Origin: Burkholderiaceae bacterium
Lineage (GTDB): Bacteria > Pseudomonadota > Gammaproteobacteria > Burkholderiales > Burkholderiaceae
Length of the DNA: 30,034 nucleotides
Reading direction: 5' to 3'
NCBI GenBank assembly: GCA_030151165.1
Contig: JASLEM010000181.1
Coordinates: 1 to 30,034 of the forward strand
In this document: positions 1 through 6,491 of the stretch, piece by piece
Position numbering within the stretch: the stretch's first letter is position 1
How the letters are laid out: each line of letters opens with the position of its first letter
Position numbers and translations under genes: made by a program
The notes under the pieces: generated by a model
Databases searched by the model: none
What the model saw: only the letters and a program-made list of their open reading frames with translations
Told to the model about the DNA's origin: nothing

Positions 1-140
1 TTCATGCCGATCCAGGCGGGGTCGATGACGCGCTTGTCGAGCGACAACTGGCGCGCGCGGCCGTCCAGCGCGCTCGGGTAGGTGCCCGAGAAGCCCACCG
101 AGCAAGGGCGCGTGACGCGCGTGGGCGCGGCGCCCGCGGG
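1..140 (-). repeat. Inverted, diverged copy of an internal nrdJ segment
   Basis: Read on the minus strand, this stretch encodes a peptide nearly matching positions 581-718 of the neighbouring reductase gene. It preserves the pattern PAGAAPT-VTRPC-VGFSG-YP-ALDG, then RVIDPAWIGM, in one continuous frame. It differs at several residues (for example T for N after FSG, K for M before RVIDPAW) and at many bases, so it is not an exact copy. It faces the plus-strand copy at 150-251 across a ~36 bp GC-rich spacer, giving a large imperfect palindrome at the window edge. It could be a fragment of a second reductase gene, or a misassembly or strain chimera at a contig end. The sequence alone cannot separate these. 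Confidence 0.75.
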
Positions 141-149
141 CGCGCCGGC

Positions 150-251
150 ACGCGGCCGTGCGCGGTGGGCTTCTCGGGCAACTACCCGCGTGCGCTCGAC
201 GGCCTCGCCAGGCTGCTGTCGCTCGACATGCGCGTGAACGACCCCGCGTGG
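150..251 (+). repeat. Direct-repeat unit of nrdJ segment (copy of 606-707)
   Basis: Positions 150-251 and 606-707 lie in the same reading frame, 456 bp apart, and encode the same ~34 residues from TRPCAVGFSGNYPRALDG to DPAW. Most differences are silent third-base changes (cgg/cgc, gtg/gtc, cgt/cgc, ctg/ctc, gcg/gcc). Two coding changes stand out: RVND versus RVID, and the residues right after DPAW. Silent divergence argues for two sequences that evolved separately under selection, not for a recent duplication. After DPAW the two copies continue into unrelated sequence, so the upstream copy looks spliced onto the N-terminal side of the gene. Confidence 0.75.
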
Positions 252-1043
252 CTCAAGTTGAAGCTCGACGTGCTCGCCACCGTGTCGGAGGAGCGTGCGT
301 TCGAGATGCCGTTCCCGCCGCGCGGCGAGCAGCGGCTGTTCCCCGGCGTGGTCGCGGCGACGGCCGCGGTGATCCGCTGGCGCTGCGAGCAGCTCGGCGC
401 GCTCGCCGACGGCGGCCCGACGCCGATGCTCGACGCGATGTTCAGCCGCGACGAGCCGCGCACCGGCACGGCCGGCACGCTCGCGTGGGCGGTCGACGTC
501 GACAACCCGGCCACCGGCGAGACCTTCACGCTGACGATGAAGGAAGTCACGCTACGCTCGGCGGCCAGCGCCAACGCCCCCGCGGGCGCCGCGCCCACGC
601 TCGTGACGCGCCCGTGCGCGGTCGGCTTCTCGGGCAACTACCCGCGCGCGCTCGACGGCCTCGCCAGGCTGCTCTCGCTCGACATGCGCGTCATCGACCC
701 TGCCTGGATCGGCATGAAGCTGCGCAAGCTGCTCAACGTCGGCGAGCCGCTGGGCCACTTCATGGCGCCCATCCCCGGCCAGAAGCGCCAGCAGGTCTGG
801 CCGTCGACGATCGCCTACGTCGCGCGCCTGATGATCCACCGCTACGCGATGCTGGGCGTGCTCGACGAGGACGGCTTCCCGCTGCGCGCGATGGGCCTGC
901 TCGAGCCGCCCGCGCCGCGCGCCGCCGGCCAGATGGCCCCGCAGGCCGGCAAGCCCTGCCCCGAGTGCGGCAACGCGACGATGATCCACAAGGACGGGTG
1001 CGACTTCTGCACGACGTGCGGGTACGTGGGGGCGTGCGGCTGA
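165..1043 (+). CDS. Adenosylcobalamin-dependent ribonucleotide reductase, C-terminal part (NrdJ/NrdJb-like), aberrant N-terminus
   Basis: This encodes the C-terminal portion of a class II ribonucleotide reductase, which makes deoxyribonucleotides in the cytoplasm using vitamin B12. The diagnostic end is the cysteine cluster CPECGNATMIHKDGCDFC followed by TTCGYVGACG, the metal-binding/redox tail of this family. Before it lies the conserved RVIDPAWIGMKLRKLLN and PSTIAYVARLMIHRYAMLGVL segment. No radical-site barrel or ATP cone is present, so this is either a split NrdJb-type subunit or a fragment. The only early start is a GTG at 165 inside a repeated unit and without a Shine-Dalgarno sequence; the frame is open further upstream. 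The native protein probably begins near the LKLKLDVLATVSEERAF segment (about residue 30) or further upstream in sequence that is lost or replaced. Family assignment is firm; the start and integrity are doubtful. Confidence 0.7.
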   Translation: MGFSGNYPRALDGLARLLSLDMRVNDPAWLKLKLDVLATVSEERAFEMPFPPRGEQRLFPGVVAATAAVIRWRCEQLGALADGGPTPMLDAMFSRDEPRTGTAGTLAWAVDVDNPATGETFTLTMKEVTLRSAASANAPAGAAPTLVTRPCAVGFSGNYPRALDGLARLLSLDMRVIDPAWIGMKLRKLLNVGEPLGHFMAPIPGQKRQQVWPSTIAYVARLMIHRYAMLGVLDEDGFPLRAMGLLEPPAPRAAGQMAPQAGKPCPECGNATMIHKDGCDFCTTCGYVGACG

Positions 1044-1071
1044 TCCGTCCCCGGTGGACGCGTCGACCATG

Positions 1072-1105
1072 AAAAAGCCCGCAGGAGCACGAGGCCGCTG
1101 CGGGC
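1072..1105 (-). terminator. Rho-independent terminator of the PEP-CTERM gene
   Basis: On the minus strand an 8-bp perfect stem (GCCCGCAG / CTGCGGGC, positions 1098-1105 and 1077-1084) with a 13-nt loop is followed directly by TTTTTC. It lies 25 bp beyond the stop codon of the minus-strand PEP-CTERM gene, where an intrinsic terminator is expected. Confidence 0.8.
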
Positions 1106-1129
1106 GGGTCGCCGCGAGGGCGCGGGGGA

Positions 1130-1693
1130 TCAGCGTGCGGCTTGGCGCTTGCGCAGCGCGCGGCCGACGAGGCCGAGGCCGGCCAGCATCAGGCCCCAGG
1201 ACGCGGGTTCGGGCACGGCGGACGTGCTGGCGTTCGAGACGGTGACGAAGAAGCCGTCCGGGGTGCCGGCGAACGGGGACGTGTTGAACCGGTAGGTGTA
1301 GCTGTCGCCCACGGTGGTGGCAAAGGTCTGGCTGTAGACGTCGTAGCTGCCGATTGAGACGCCGCCGAAGCTCAGCGCGTTCACGGACGTGCCGTCGTTG
1401 TACTGGCCCGAGTCCGAGCCGGATGCCGCCGGCGTGAAGTTCCAGGTCTGGCCGAGCAGGTTGCCGCCGCCGGTGTCGGCGCTCAGGCTGTTGTTCAGGA
1501 ACTGGGTGAAGCCGGGCAGCTGGTAGCCGCCGTCGGACAGCGTGGACGAGGTGCTCGTCGCCACGAACGACAGCGAGTACGACGACGAGGTGCCCGGGGT
1601 CGGATTGACGATGTTCAGCAGCGTGACGGTCTGGGCCTGGGCGGACGCAGCCACGGCCAGCAGGCCGGCGGCGAAGAGGGATGCGAACTTCAT
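1130..1693 (-). CDS. Secreted PEP-CTERM sorting domain protein
   Basis: A 187-residue exported protein of unknown specific role. Residues 1-20 form a signal peptide (charged start, hydrophobic core, cleavage after AQAQ). The middle is low-complexity, rich in Ser, Thr, Gly and Asn, and probably beta-structured. Residues 160-187 form a textbook PEP-CTERM tripartite signal: VPEPASWG, a hydrophobic helix (LMLAGLGLVG), then a basic tail (RALRKRQAAR). In this family the signal directs exosortase/EpsH-dependent processing, usually in bacteria that make exopolysaccharide. No exosortase gene is in this window, so it would have to lie elsewhere. A strong AAGGAG site (1702-1707) precedes the ATG, and an intrinsic terminator follows. 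The gene appears to be transcribed alone. Confidence 0.9.
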   Translation of the reverse strand: MKFASLFAAGLLAVAASAQAQTVTLLNIVNPTPGTSSSYSLSFVATSTSSTLSDGGYQLPGFTQFLNNSLSADTGGGNLLGQTWNFTPAASGSDSGQYNDGTSVNALSFGGVSIGSYDVYSQTFATTVGDSYTYRFNTSPFAGTPDGFFVTVSNASTSAVPEPASWGLMLAGLGLVGRALRKRQAAR

Positions 1694-2117
1694 TGCGGAA
1701 ACTCCTTGATTGTTGGAATGTGCTCGAAGCCGTGGCGGCTTCGGACTCGTCGAACCGGGACGTTTCCGGCGAAATCAACGGTCGAGCAGCACGTTAACAA
1801 GGAGTTACGTGCCCAACAATAGATGTTGCACTGCAGCGCACGTCGCCCACCCCCTAACTCATGGGGGTTCAAGCCGGAATTCAAGCCGCGACGCTGGACA
1901 ACGCCCGAATTCCGTCGAACTGGACAGCTTCATGACAGCTTGCCGGGGACGGGGACTCGCGTCTGCGGAGGGTGGATGGGGCATCAGATCGAGCCGATGC
2001 CGGCCCGATCTTCTCGTGTCGCTTGAAGATGCTTCAAGTGCGACGTCAATTCTCAATGACGACCGTCGATGGAACGATGCGAAGCCTGTCTTCCACTTCC
2101 GTGTTCCAGGAGTCGCC
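1694..2117. other. Intergenic region between divergent genes 1130-1693 and 2118-2669
   Basis: About 420 bp without a convincing gene, although one plus-strand frame stays open through it into the downstream gene. It is less GC-rich than its surroundings. It holds the leader of the PEP-CTERM gene (minus) and of the SnoaL-like gene (plus). Visible structure is limited to a perfect 7-bp inverted repeat with a 3-bp gap (CTTGAAG-atg-CTTCAAG, 2022-2038), about 80 bp before the plus-strand start, and a short direct repeat TTCAAGCCG near 1867-1890. No clear promoter pair was found. Confidence 0.5.
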
Positions 2118-2669
2118 ATGAACCACTCTCGTCTGTCCGCCGCGCTGTCGTTGTCGCTGTCCCTCATCGTGGCCACGCTCGCGCCGTCCGCCCGTGCCGC
2201 GGACGAGCTCGTGCAGCCGCAGCAGCTCGTCGTCGACCGCAGCCTGCCGGCCGCGCAATTGCAGGCCGAGACCCTGGCCGCGCGCCGCTACGACAGCTTC
2301 TGGAACACCGGCGACGAGGCGTTGGCGCGGGCCGCGCTGTCGCCGCGGTTCATGGATCGCACGCTGCCGCCGGGCCGCGCGCAGGGGCTCGAGGGGCCGC
2401 TGGCGGCGTCGCGCGGGTTTCGCGCGGCCGTACCCGACCTGCGCTGCGAGGTCGTGCTGATGACGGTGGCCGGCGACCGCGTCACGGCGCACCTGCGGTT
2501 CCACGGGCACTTCACCGGCACGTTCCAGGGCGTCGCCGGATCGGGGCAGGCGATCGACTTCATCGCCACGGACATCTACCGCGTCGACGACGCCCGCATC
2601 GCCGAGAACTGGCACCTCGAGGACAACCTGGCGCTGCTCACGCAGATGGGCCTCGTGCACCTGCCCTGA
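2118..2669 (+). CDS. Secreted SnoaL-like (ester cyclase / NTF2-fold) protein
   Basis: A 183-residue exported protein. Residues 1-27 are a signal peptide ending ARAADE; the rest is a single NTF2-like fold domain of the SnoaL polyketide-cyclase type, recognisable from RYDSFWNTGDEALARAALSPRFMDRT, GLEGPLAASRGFRAAVPDLRCEV and the late IAENWHLEDNLALLTQMGL. Family members act as small hydrolases or cyclases or bind small ligands, and substrate cannot be told from sequence. Export to the periplasm is unusual for the family, though not unique. The ATG at 2118 was chosen because AGGAG lies at 2108-2112 and the signal peptide starts there; the frame is open upstream but has no supported start. It converges with the cytochrome gene, leaving only 11 bp between stops. 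Confidence 0.85.
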   Translation: MNHSRLSAALSLSLSLIVATLAPSARAADELVQPQQLVVDRSLPAAQLQAETLAARRYDSFWNTGDEALARAALSPRFMDRTLPPGRAQGLEGPLAASRGFRAAVPDLRCEVVLMTVAGDRVTAHLRFHGHFTGTFQGVAGSGQAIDFIATDIYRVDDARIAENWHLEDNLALLTQMGLVHLP

Positions 2670-2680
2670 CCGGGCACCAC

Positions 2681-3013
2681 CTACTTCGCCACGGCCTCCA
2701 CCTTGATCGACGAGAACCACGCGGCGAGGTTGTCGATGTCGGCGTCGCTCAGCGGCTTGGCCATCAGGCTCATGATCTCGTGCTTGCGCGTGCCGCCGCG
2801 GTACGCCTTCAGCTGCTCGGCGAGATAGCTCGCCGGCTGGCCGGCGAGGTTGGGCGTGTCGGGGGCGACGGCGATGCCTTGCGGGCCGTGGCACATCGCG
2901 CAGGCCGCCGCCTTGGCCTTGCCGGCGGCGGCGTCCTGCGCGTGTGCAGCGGTCGCCGCGACGACGAGCGCCGCGGCCGCGATCGTCGAGATCGCTTTCT
3001 TCGCAGTGGTCAT
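2681..3013 (-). CDS. Periplasmic monohaem cytochrome c (c4/c5-like)
   Basis: A 110-residue exported electron carrier. Residues 1-26 are a signal peptide (cleavage after AHAQ). A single haem-attachment motif CAMCH is at 38-42, and Met81 or Met84 in HEIMSLMAKPLSDADIDNLA is the likely sixth ligand; this layout is typical of class I c4/c5-type cytochromes. Its ATG overlaps the stop codon of the upstream dehydrogenase gene as ATGA (3010-3013), so translation is probably coupled. The obvious inferred role is to accept electrons from that PQQ-type dehydrogenase and pass them to the respiratory chain. Confidence 0.9.
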   Translation of the reverse strand: MTTAKKAISTIAAAALVVAATAAHAQDAAAGKAKAAACAMCHGPQGIAVAPDTPNLAGQPASYLAEQLKAYRGGTRKHEIMSLMAKPLSDADIDNLAAWFSSIKVEAVAK

Positions 3014-4296
3014 TGCGGCGCCGTGTACGTGATGCGATAGATCGCGCCGGCGTAGTCGTCGCTGACCAGCAGCGAGCCGTCGTGCAGCACCGCGACGTCC
3101 ACCGGGCGGCCGGTGTAGGTGTTGTTGTCGTCGCGGAAGTTGTCGGCGAAGACCTCGAACTTGCCGGCCTTGTCCGGGCCCTCGAGCGGCACGAAGTCGA
3201 CCAGCGCACCCGTCGGCACCGTGCTGTTCCACGAGCCGTGCGCGGCGACGAAGATGCCGCCGCGGTAGCGCTCGGGGAACATCTTGCCGTTGTAGAACGT
3301 CATCCCGAGCTGCGCCTGGTGCGCCGGGAACTCGACCTGCGGGAACACCGCCCCCTTGGGCTCGGGCAGGTCCTTCAGGTCGGGCGCCGCGGCCGAGCCG
3401 GCGACCTTCACGTGGCCGTTCCAGTACGGGTAGCCGAAGTCCTGGCCGATCTTCGTCGCGTGGTTCAGCTCGCCCGGGGGGATGCCGTCGCCCATGCCGT
3501 CGGTCTGGTTGTCGGTGAACCAGAGCGTGCCGTCCTTCGGGTTGAAGTCCTGCCCGACCGAGTTGCGGATGCCGATCGCGTAGATCTCGCGGTGCGAGCC
3601 GTCGAGATCCATGCGCGTGATGCCGCCGATGCCCAGCTTGCGGAACTCGGCGACCTTGTCCGCCGGCGGCACGTTGAACGGCTGGCCCAGCGTGATGTAG
3701 AGCTTGTTGTCCGGCCCGACGCGGCAGGTGCGCGCGCCGTGGTTGTAGCTCTCGTCGTCGACCGGCACGAGCCCGCCCTGCGGCACGATCTCGCCGACGG
3801 CGACGTCCGGGCTCTCGTAGAAGAACTCGGCGGCCGGGAACTCGAGCACGCGGTTGTGCTCGGCGACGATCAACTGCCCGTCCTTCGTCCAGCACACACC
3901 GTTCGGGTTCTTGAAGTTCAGGCTCGGCGCGAAGGACTTGACCTCGGTGGCCATGTCCCCGTTGTTGCGGTTGGTGACGGCCCACACGGTCGTCTTGCGC
4001 GTGCCGACGAACAGCATGTTGGTGGCCGGCGCGACGGCCATGTGGCGCGCGTCCGGGACGACCGCGTAGAGGTCGATGTGGAAGCCGGGCGGCAGCTTCA
4101 CGCGCTTCAGGTTCGCGCGGATCGCGTCGGCGTTCTTGCCCGTCTGCGGCACCAGCGGGATGTCGAGGCTGGAGCTCGCGACCTTCATCTGCTTGAGCTT
4201 GTCCATGTTGGACTGGGCGCCGGCCGGCAGCGCGGCGAGCGCGGCGGCGGCGGCGAACGAGGCGGCGGTGAGCCGGAAGGCGAGGGAGCGTGGCAT
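3010..4296 (-). CDS. Periplasmic PQQ-dependent sugar (sorbosone/glucose-type) dehydrogenase
   Basis: A 428-residue exported enzyme of the soluble glucose/sorbosone dehydrogenase (GSDH) beta-propeller family, which oxidises sugars or related alcohols and aldehydes using pyrroloquinoline quinone. Residues 1-28 are a signal peptide. Family features include [23 protein letters not shown] at the start of the propeller, the blade segments [21 protein letters not shown] and [22 protein letters not shown], and [23 protein letters not shown], which carries residues typical of the cofactor and metal site. Near the end come FVAAHGSWN and [32 protein letters not shown] 4296 has an AGGAG site upstream. 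It is first in a two-gene operon with the cytochrome, and a sigma-54 promoter candidate lies 53 bp before the start. The exact substrate is unknown. Confidence 0.85.
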   Translation of the reverse strand: MPRSLAFRLTAASFAAAAALAALPAGAQSNMDKLKQMKVASSSLDIPLVPQTGKNADAIRANLKRVKLPPGFHIDLYAVVPDARHMAVAPATNMLFVGTRKTTVWAVTNRNNGDMATEVKSFAPSLNFKNPNGVCWTKDGQLIVAEHNRVLEFPAAEFFYESPDVAVGEIVPQGGLVPVDDESYNHGARTCRVGPDNKLYITLGQPFNVPPADKVAEFRKLGIGGITRMDLDGSHREIYAIGIRNSVGQDFNPKDGTLWFTDNQTDGMGDGIPPGELNHATKIGQDFGYPYWNGHVKVAGSAAAPDLKDLPEPKGAVFPQVEFPAHQAQLGMTFYNGKMFPERYRGGIFVAAHGSWNSTVPTGALVDFVPLEGPDKAGKFEVFADNFRDDNNTYTGRPVDVAVLHDGSLLVSDDYAGAIYRITYTAPQ

Positions 4297-4348
4297 GTCG
4301 TGTCTCCTGTTGGTGTTGTTCGATGCGCTTCGGGGCGCGCTCTCGAAT

Positions 4349-4365
4349 CCGCAAGTCGCGTTCCA
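4349..4365 (-). promoter_or_regulatory. Sigma-54 (-24/-12) promoter of the PQQ dehydrogenase operon
   Basis: On the minus strand TGGAACG-cgac-TTGCG matches the -24/-12 consensus TGGCACG-N4-TTGC at all but one conserved base, with the invariant GG and GC exactly 10 bases apart. Transcription would begin about 12 bases downstream of the GC, leaving a leader of roughly 40-45 nt before ATG 4296. A divergent gene for a sigma-54-dependent activator starts at 4562, which fits regulation of this operon by that protein. Confidence 0.75.
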
Positions 4366-4443
4366 GTCCGGGAAGACCCTCGACGCGGCGCCGCATGCCC
4401 AGGAGCGCCCGCTCGATACCCTGTACCGCATCGATGTCGCGCC

Positions 4444-4466
4444 GGACAGCCCCTGTCCAGAAACAG
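4444..4466. promoter_or_regulatory. Candidate enhancer site(s) for the AcoR-like activator
   Basis: A perfect inverted repeat GGACAG-ccc-CTGTCC (4444-4458) overlaps a second, looser one CTGT-ccagaa-ACAG (4453-4466). The first is centred about 86 bp upstream of the -24 element at 4365. That is a normal distance for the upstream activating sequence of a sigma-54 activator. The assignment rests on symmetry and position only. Confidence 0.45.
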
Positions 4467-4561
4467 TGCAGTTGCATGCCGGCTGCCCGGCTGTTAGCTT
4501 TCGGACTCGCGGAGCAGTCAACGAGCCGACACGAGAGCGGCCCAGGCGGAGACATCGTGCA

Positions 4562-6463
4562 ATGAACCTCGGTTCCGAGCGTCGGCTGGCCCACGCGCGC
4601 GTCCTGCGCGCCCGCGGCAGCGCCTTGCCTCCCGACGGCCAGCCGGCCGACGAGATCCTCGACAGCTGGGCGCGCTGCCTCGAGTCCGGCCTCGACTTCT
4701 CCGGCGCGACGCCGCTGCAGGTGGTCGACGCGCCCGAGCTCGCGCGCCGGCGCGAGCGCGCGTCGGTCGTGCGCCGGCTGGCGCAGGCGGAGCTCGAGAC
4801 GCTGTCGCAGCAGATCGCCGGCTCCAACTTCCTGCTCGCGTTCGCCGACCCCGAGGGCGTGATCCTCGACCTGTACGCCGACAACCGCTTCGCGATGAGC
4901 GGCTCGGGCTCGGGCATCGTCGCCGGCAGCAACTGGAGCGAGGCCGTCTGCGGCACCAACGGCACGGGCACCGCGCTCGCGTGCGGCCGCTCGGTGTCGG
5001 TGAGCGGGCTCGAGCACTACTTCCTGCGGCTCGGCGACATCTCCTGCAGCGCGACGCCCGTGCGCGACGCGCAGGGCGAGATCGTCGGCGTGCTCGACGC
5101 GTCGTCGTACTTCGAATCGCGCCAGCACCACACGCAGGCGCTGGTGCAGATGGCCGCGACGCAGATGGAGAACGGCCTGCTCGCGTACCAGATGCGCGAC
5201 CACGTCGTGCTCGCGATCCATCCGCGCGCGGAGTTCCTCGGCACGCTCAGCGCCGGCCTGCTGGCGTTCGACGGCGACGGCCGCCTGCTCGCGTGCAACG
5301 CGCGCAGCCGCACGATCCTGCAAGGGCTGACGCTCGCCGGCACCACGTTCGAGGAGCTGTTCGGCGAGTCCGTCGACCTCGTGATGGCGCGGCTGCACCA
5401 CGGCGGCGACGTGCGCCTGCGCGACGTCCTGGGCAGCGCGCTGGTGGCGCGCTGCGTCGTGCGCGCGGCGCCGCGGCGCAGCATCGCGGTGCCGGACATC
5501 GCCGCGGCCCCGTCCCCGATCGCATCGATCGCCGCGCCCGCGAAGCGCAAGCCGGCGCGCGTCGTCGCCACCGAGTCGGACGTCGTGCTGCACGACGCCG
5601 AGGTCGTCGCGGCCTTCCATCTCGCCGAGTCCGCGGTGCGCCTGGGCGCGCCGGTGCTGGTCACGGGCGAGACGGGGACGGGCAAGGAAGTCCTCGCGCG
5701 CCACGCGCACCGCGCGAGCGGGCGCACGGGCGCGTTCGTCGCGGTGAACTGCGGCGCGCTGCCCGACGAGCTGTTCGAGTCCGAGCTGTTCGGCCACGTC
5801 GGCGGCGCCTTCACCGGCGCGCGCCGCGAAGGCAGCGCGGGCCTGATCGCGAGCGCCGATGGCGGCACGCTGCTGCTCGACGAGGTCAGCGAGCTGCCGC
5901 TGCCGCTGCAGGCCGCGCTGCTGCGCTTCCTGGACGACGGCGTCGTGCGCCAGGTCGGTGGCACGCACTCGCGCAAGGTCGACGTGCAACTGCTGGCCGC
6001 GACGAACGCCGACCTCGCCGACGAGGTCGCCGCGCATCGCTTCCGCGCCGACCTGTTCTACCGCCTGAGTACCGTCTGCGTGACGCTGCCGCCGCTGCGC
6101 CAGCGGCGCGACTTCCCCGACGCCGTGCTCGCCGTGCTGCGCCGGCTCGACGCGCGCGCCGCCATCGACGACGCGGCCGTCGAACGCCTGCAGGCGCACG
6201 CGTGGCCCGGCAACTTCCGCGAGCTGCGCTCCGTGCTGACGCGCGCGCTGCTCGCCTGCGACGGCCAGCCGCTGGGCGTGCACGACGTCGAGCCGCTGCT
6301 GCCCGCGTCGCAACGCGTGGCGGCGTCGGCGCTGCAGCAGGTGGCGTCGGAGACGATCCGGCGCGAATACGAGCGCACCGGCCACAGCGTGAGCCAGACC
6401 TCGCGCAACCTGGGCATCTCGCGCACGACGGTCTACCGCCACCTCGCCCCCGCGCGCGCGTGA
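4562..6463 (+). CDS. Sigma-54-dependent transcriptional activator, AcoR-like (GAF-AAA+-HTH)
   Basis: A 633-residue cytoplasmic enhancer-binding protein. Residues about 70-205 form a GAF-type sensor with the [17 protein letters not shown] segment characteristic of the AcoR/DhaR/MimR group; about 215-295 resembles a PAS-like linker. The AAA+ domain spans about 340-560 with Walker A GETGTGKE (369-376), the sigma-54 contact loop GAFTGA (415-420) and Walker B GGTLLLDE (434-441). A Fis-type helix-turn-helix ends the protein (about 593-630, [18 protein letters not shown]). Known members respond to small alcohols, ketols or aldehydes. It is divergent from the PQQ dehydrogenase operon, whose control region holds a -24/-12 promoter, so that operon is its likely target. 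ATG 4562 was chosen by length and domain start; the frame is open upstream and the Shine-Dalgarno is weak (GGCGGAG about 10 bases before). Confidence 0.92.
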   Translation: MNLGSERRLAHARVLRARGSALPPDGQPADEILDSWARCLESGLDFSGATPLQVVDAPELARRRERASVVRRLAQAELETLSQQIAGSNFLLAFADPEGVILDLYADNRFAMSGSGSGIVAGSNWSEAVCGTNGTGTALACGRSVSVSGLEHYFLRLGDISCSATPVRDAQGEIVGVLDASSYFESRQHHTQALVQMAATQMENGLLAYQMRDHVVLAIHPRAEFLGTLSAGLLAFDGDGRLLACNARSRTILQGLTLAGTTFEELFGESVDLVMARLHHGGDVRLRDVLGSALVARCVVRAAPRRSIAVPDIAAAPSPIASIAAPAKRKPARVVATESDVVLHDAEVVAAFHLAESAVRLGAPVLVTGETGTGKEVLARHAHRASGRTGAFVAVNCGALPDELFESELFGHVGGAFTGARREGSAGLIASADGGTLLLDEVSELPLPLQAALLRFLDDGVVRQVGGTHSRKVDVQLLAATNADLADEVAAHRFRADLFYRLSTVCVTLPPLRQRRDFPDAVLAVLRRLDARAAIDDAAVERLQAHAWPGNFRELRSVLTRALLACDGQPLGVHDVEPLLPASQRVAASALQQVASETIRREYERTGHSVSQTSRNLGISRTTVYRHLAPARA

Positions 6464-6491
6464 CGCGCGCGGCGCGCCCGCGGGGTGATCG

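Noticed and set aside
1..250. Foldback-read artefact as the full explanation for the inverted repeat
   Set aside because: The two arms differ at many positions, including silent changes, which a foldback of one molecule would not produce; misassembly of related sequences remains possible.
1690..1884. 64-codon frame just upstream of the PEP-CTERM gene
   Set aside because: Cys/Arg-rich, lies in the leader region, no ribosome site or family resemblance.
2022..2038. Inverted repeat CTTGAAG-atg-CTTCAAG as an operator
   Set aside because: Symmetric, but no regulator gene or promoter is nearby, so it is noted only inside the intergenic entry.
2681..6442. A very long minus-strand open frame (over 1200 codons) antisense to the activator and running through the dehydrogenase
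   Set aside because: It is Arg/Ala/His-rich shadow coding of GC-rich DNA; only its last part, from ATG 3013, is the real cytochrome gene.
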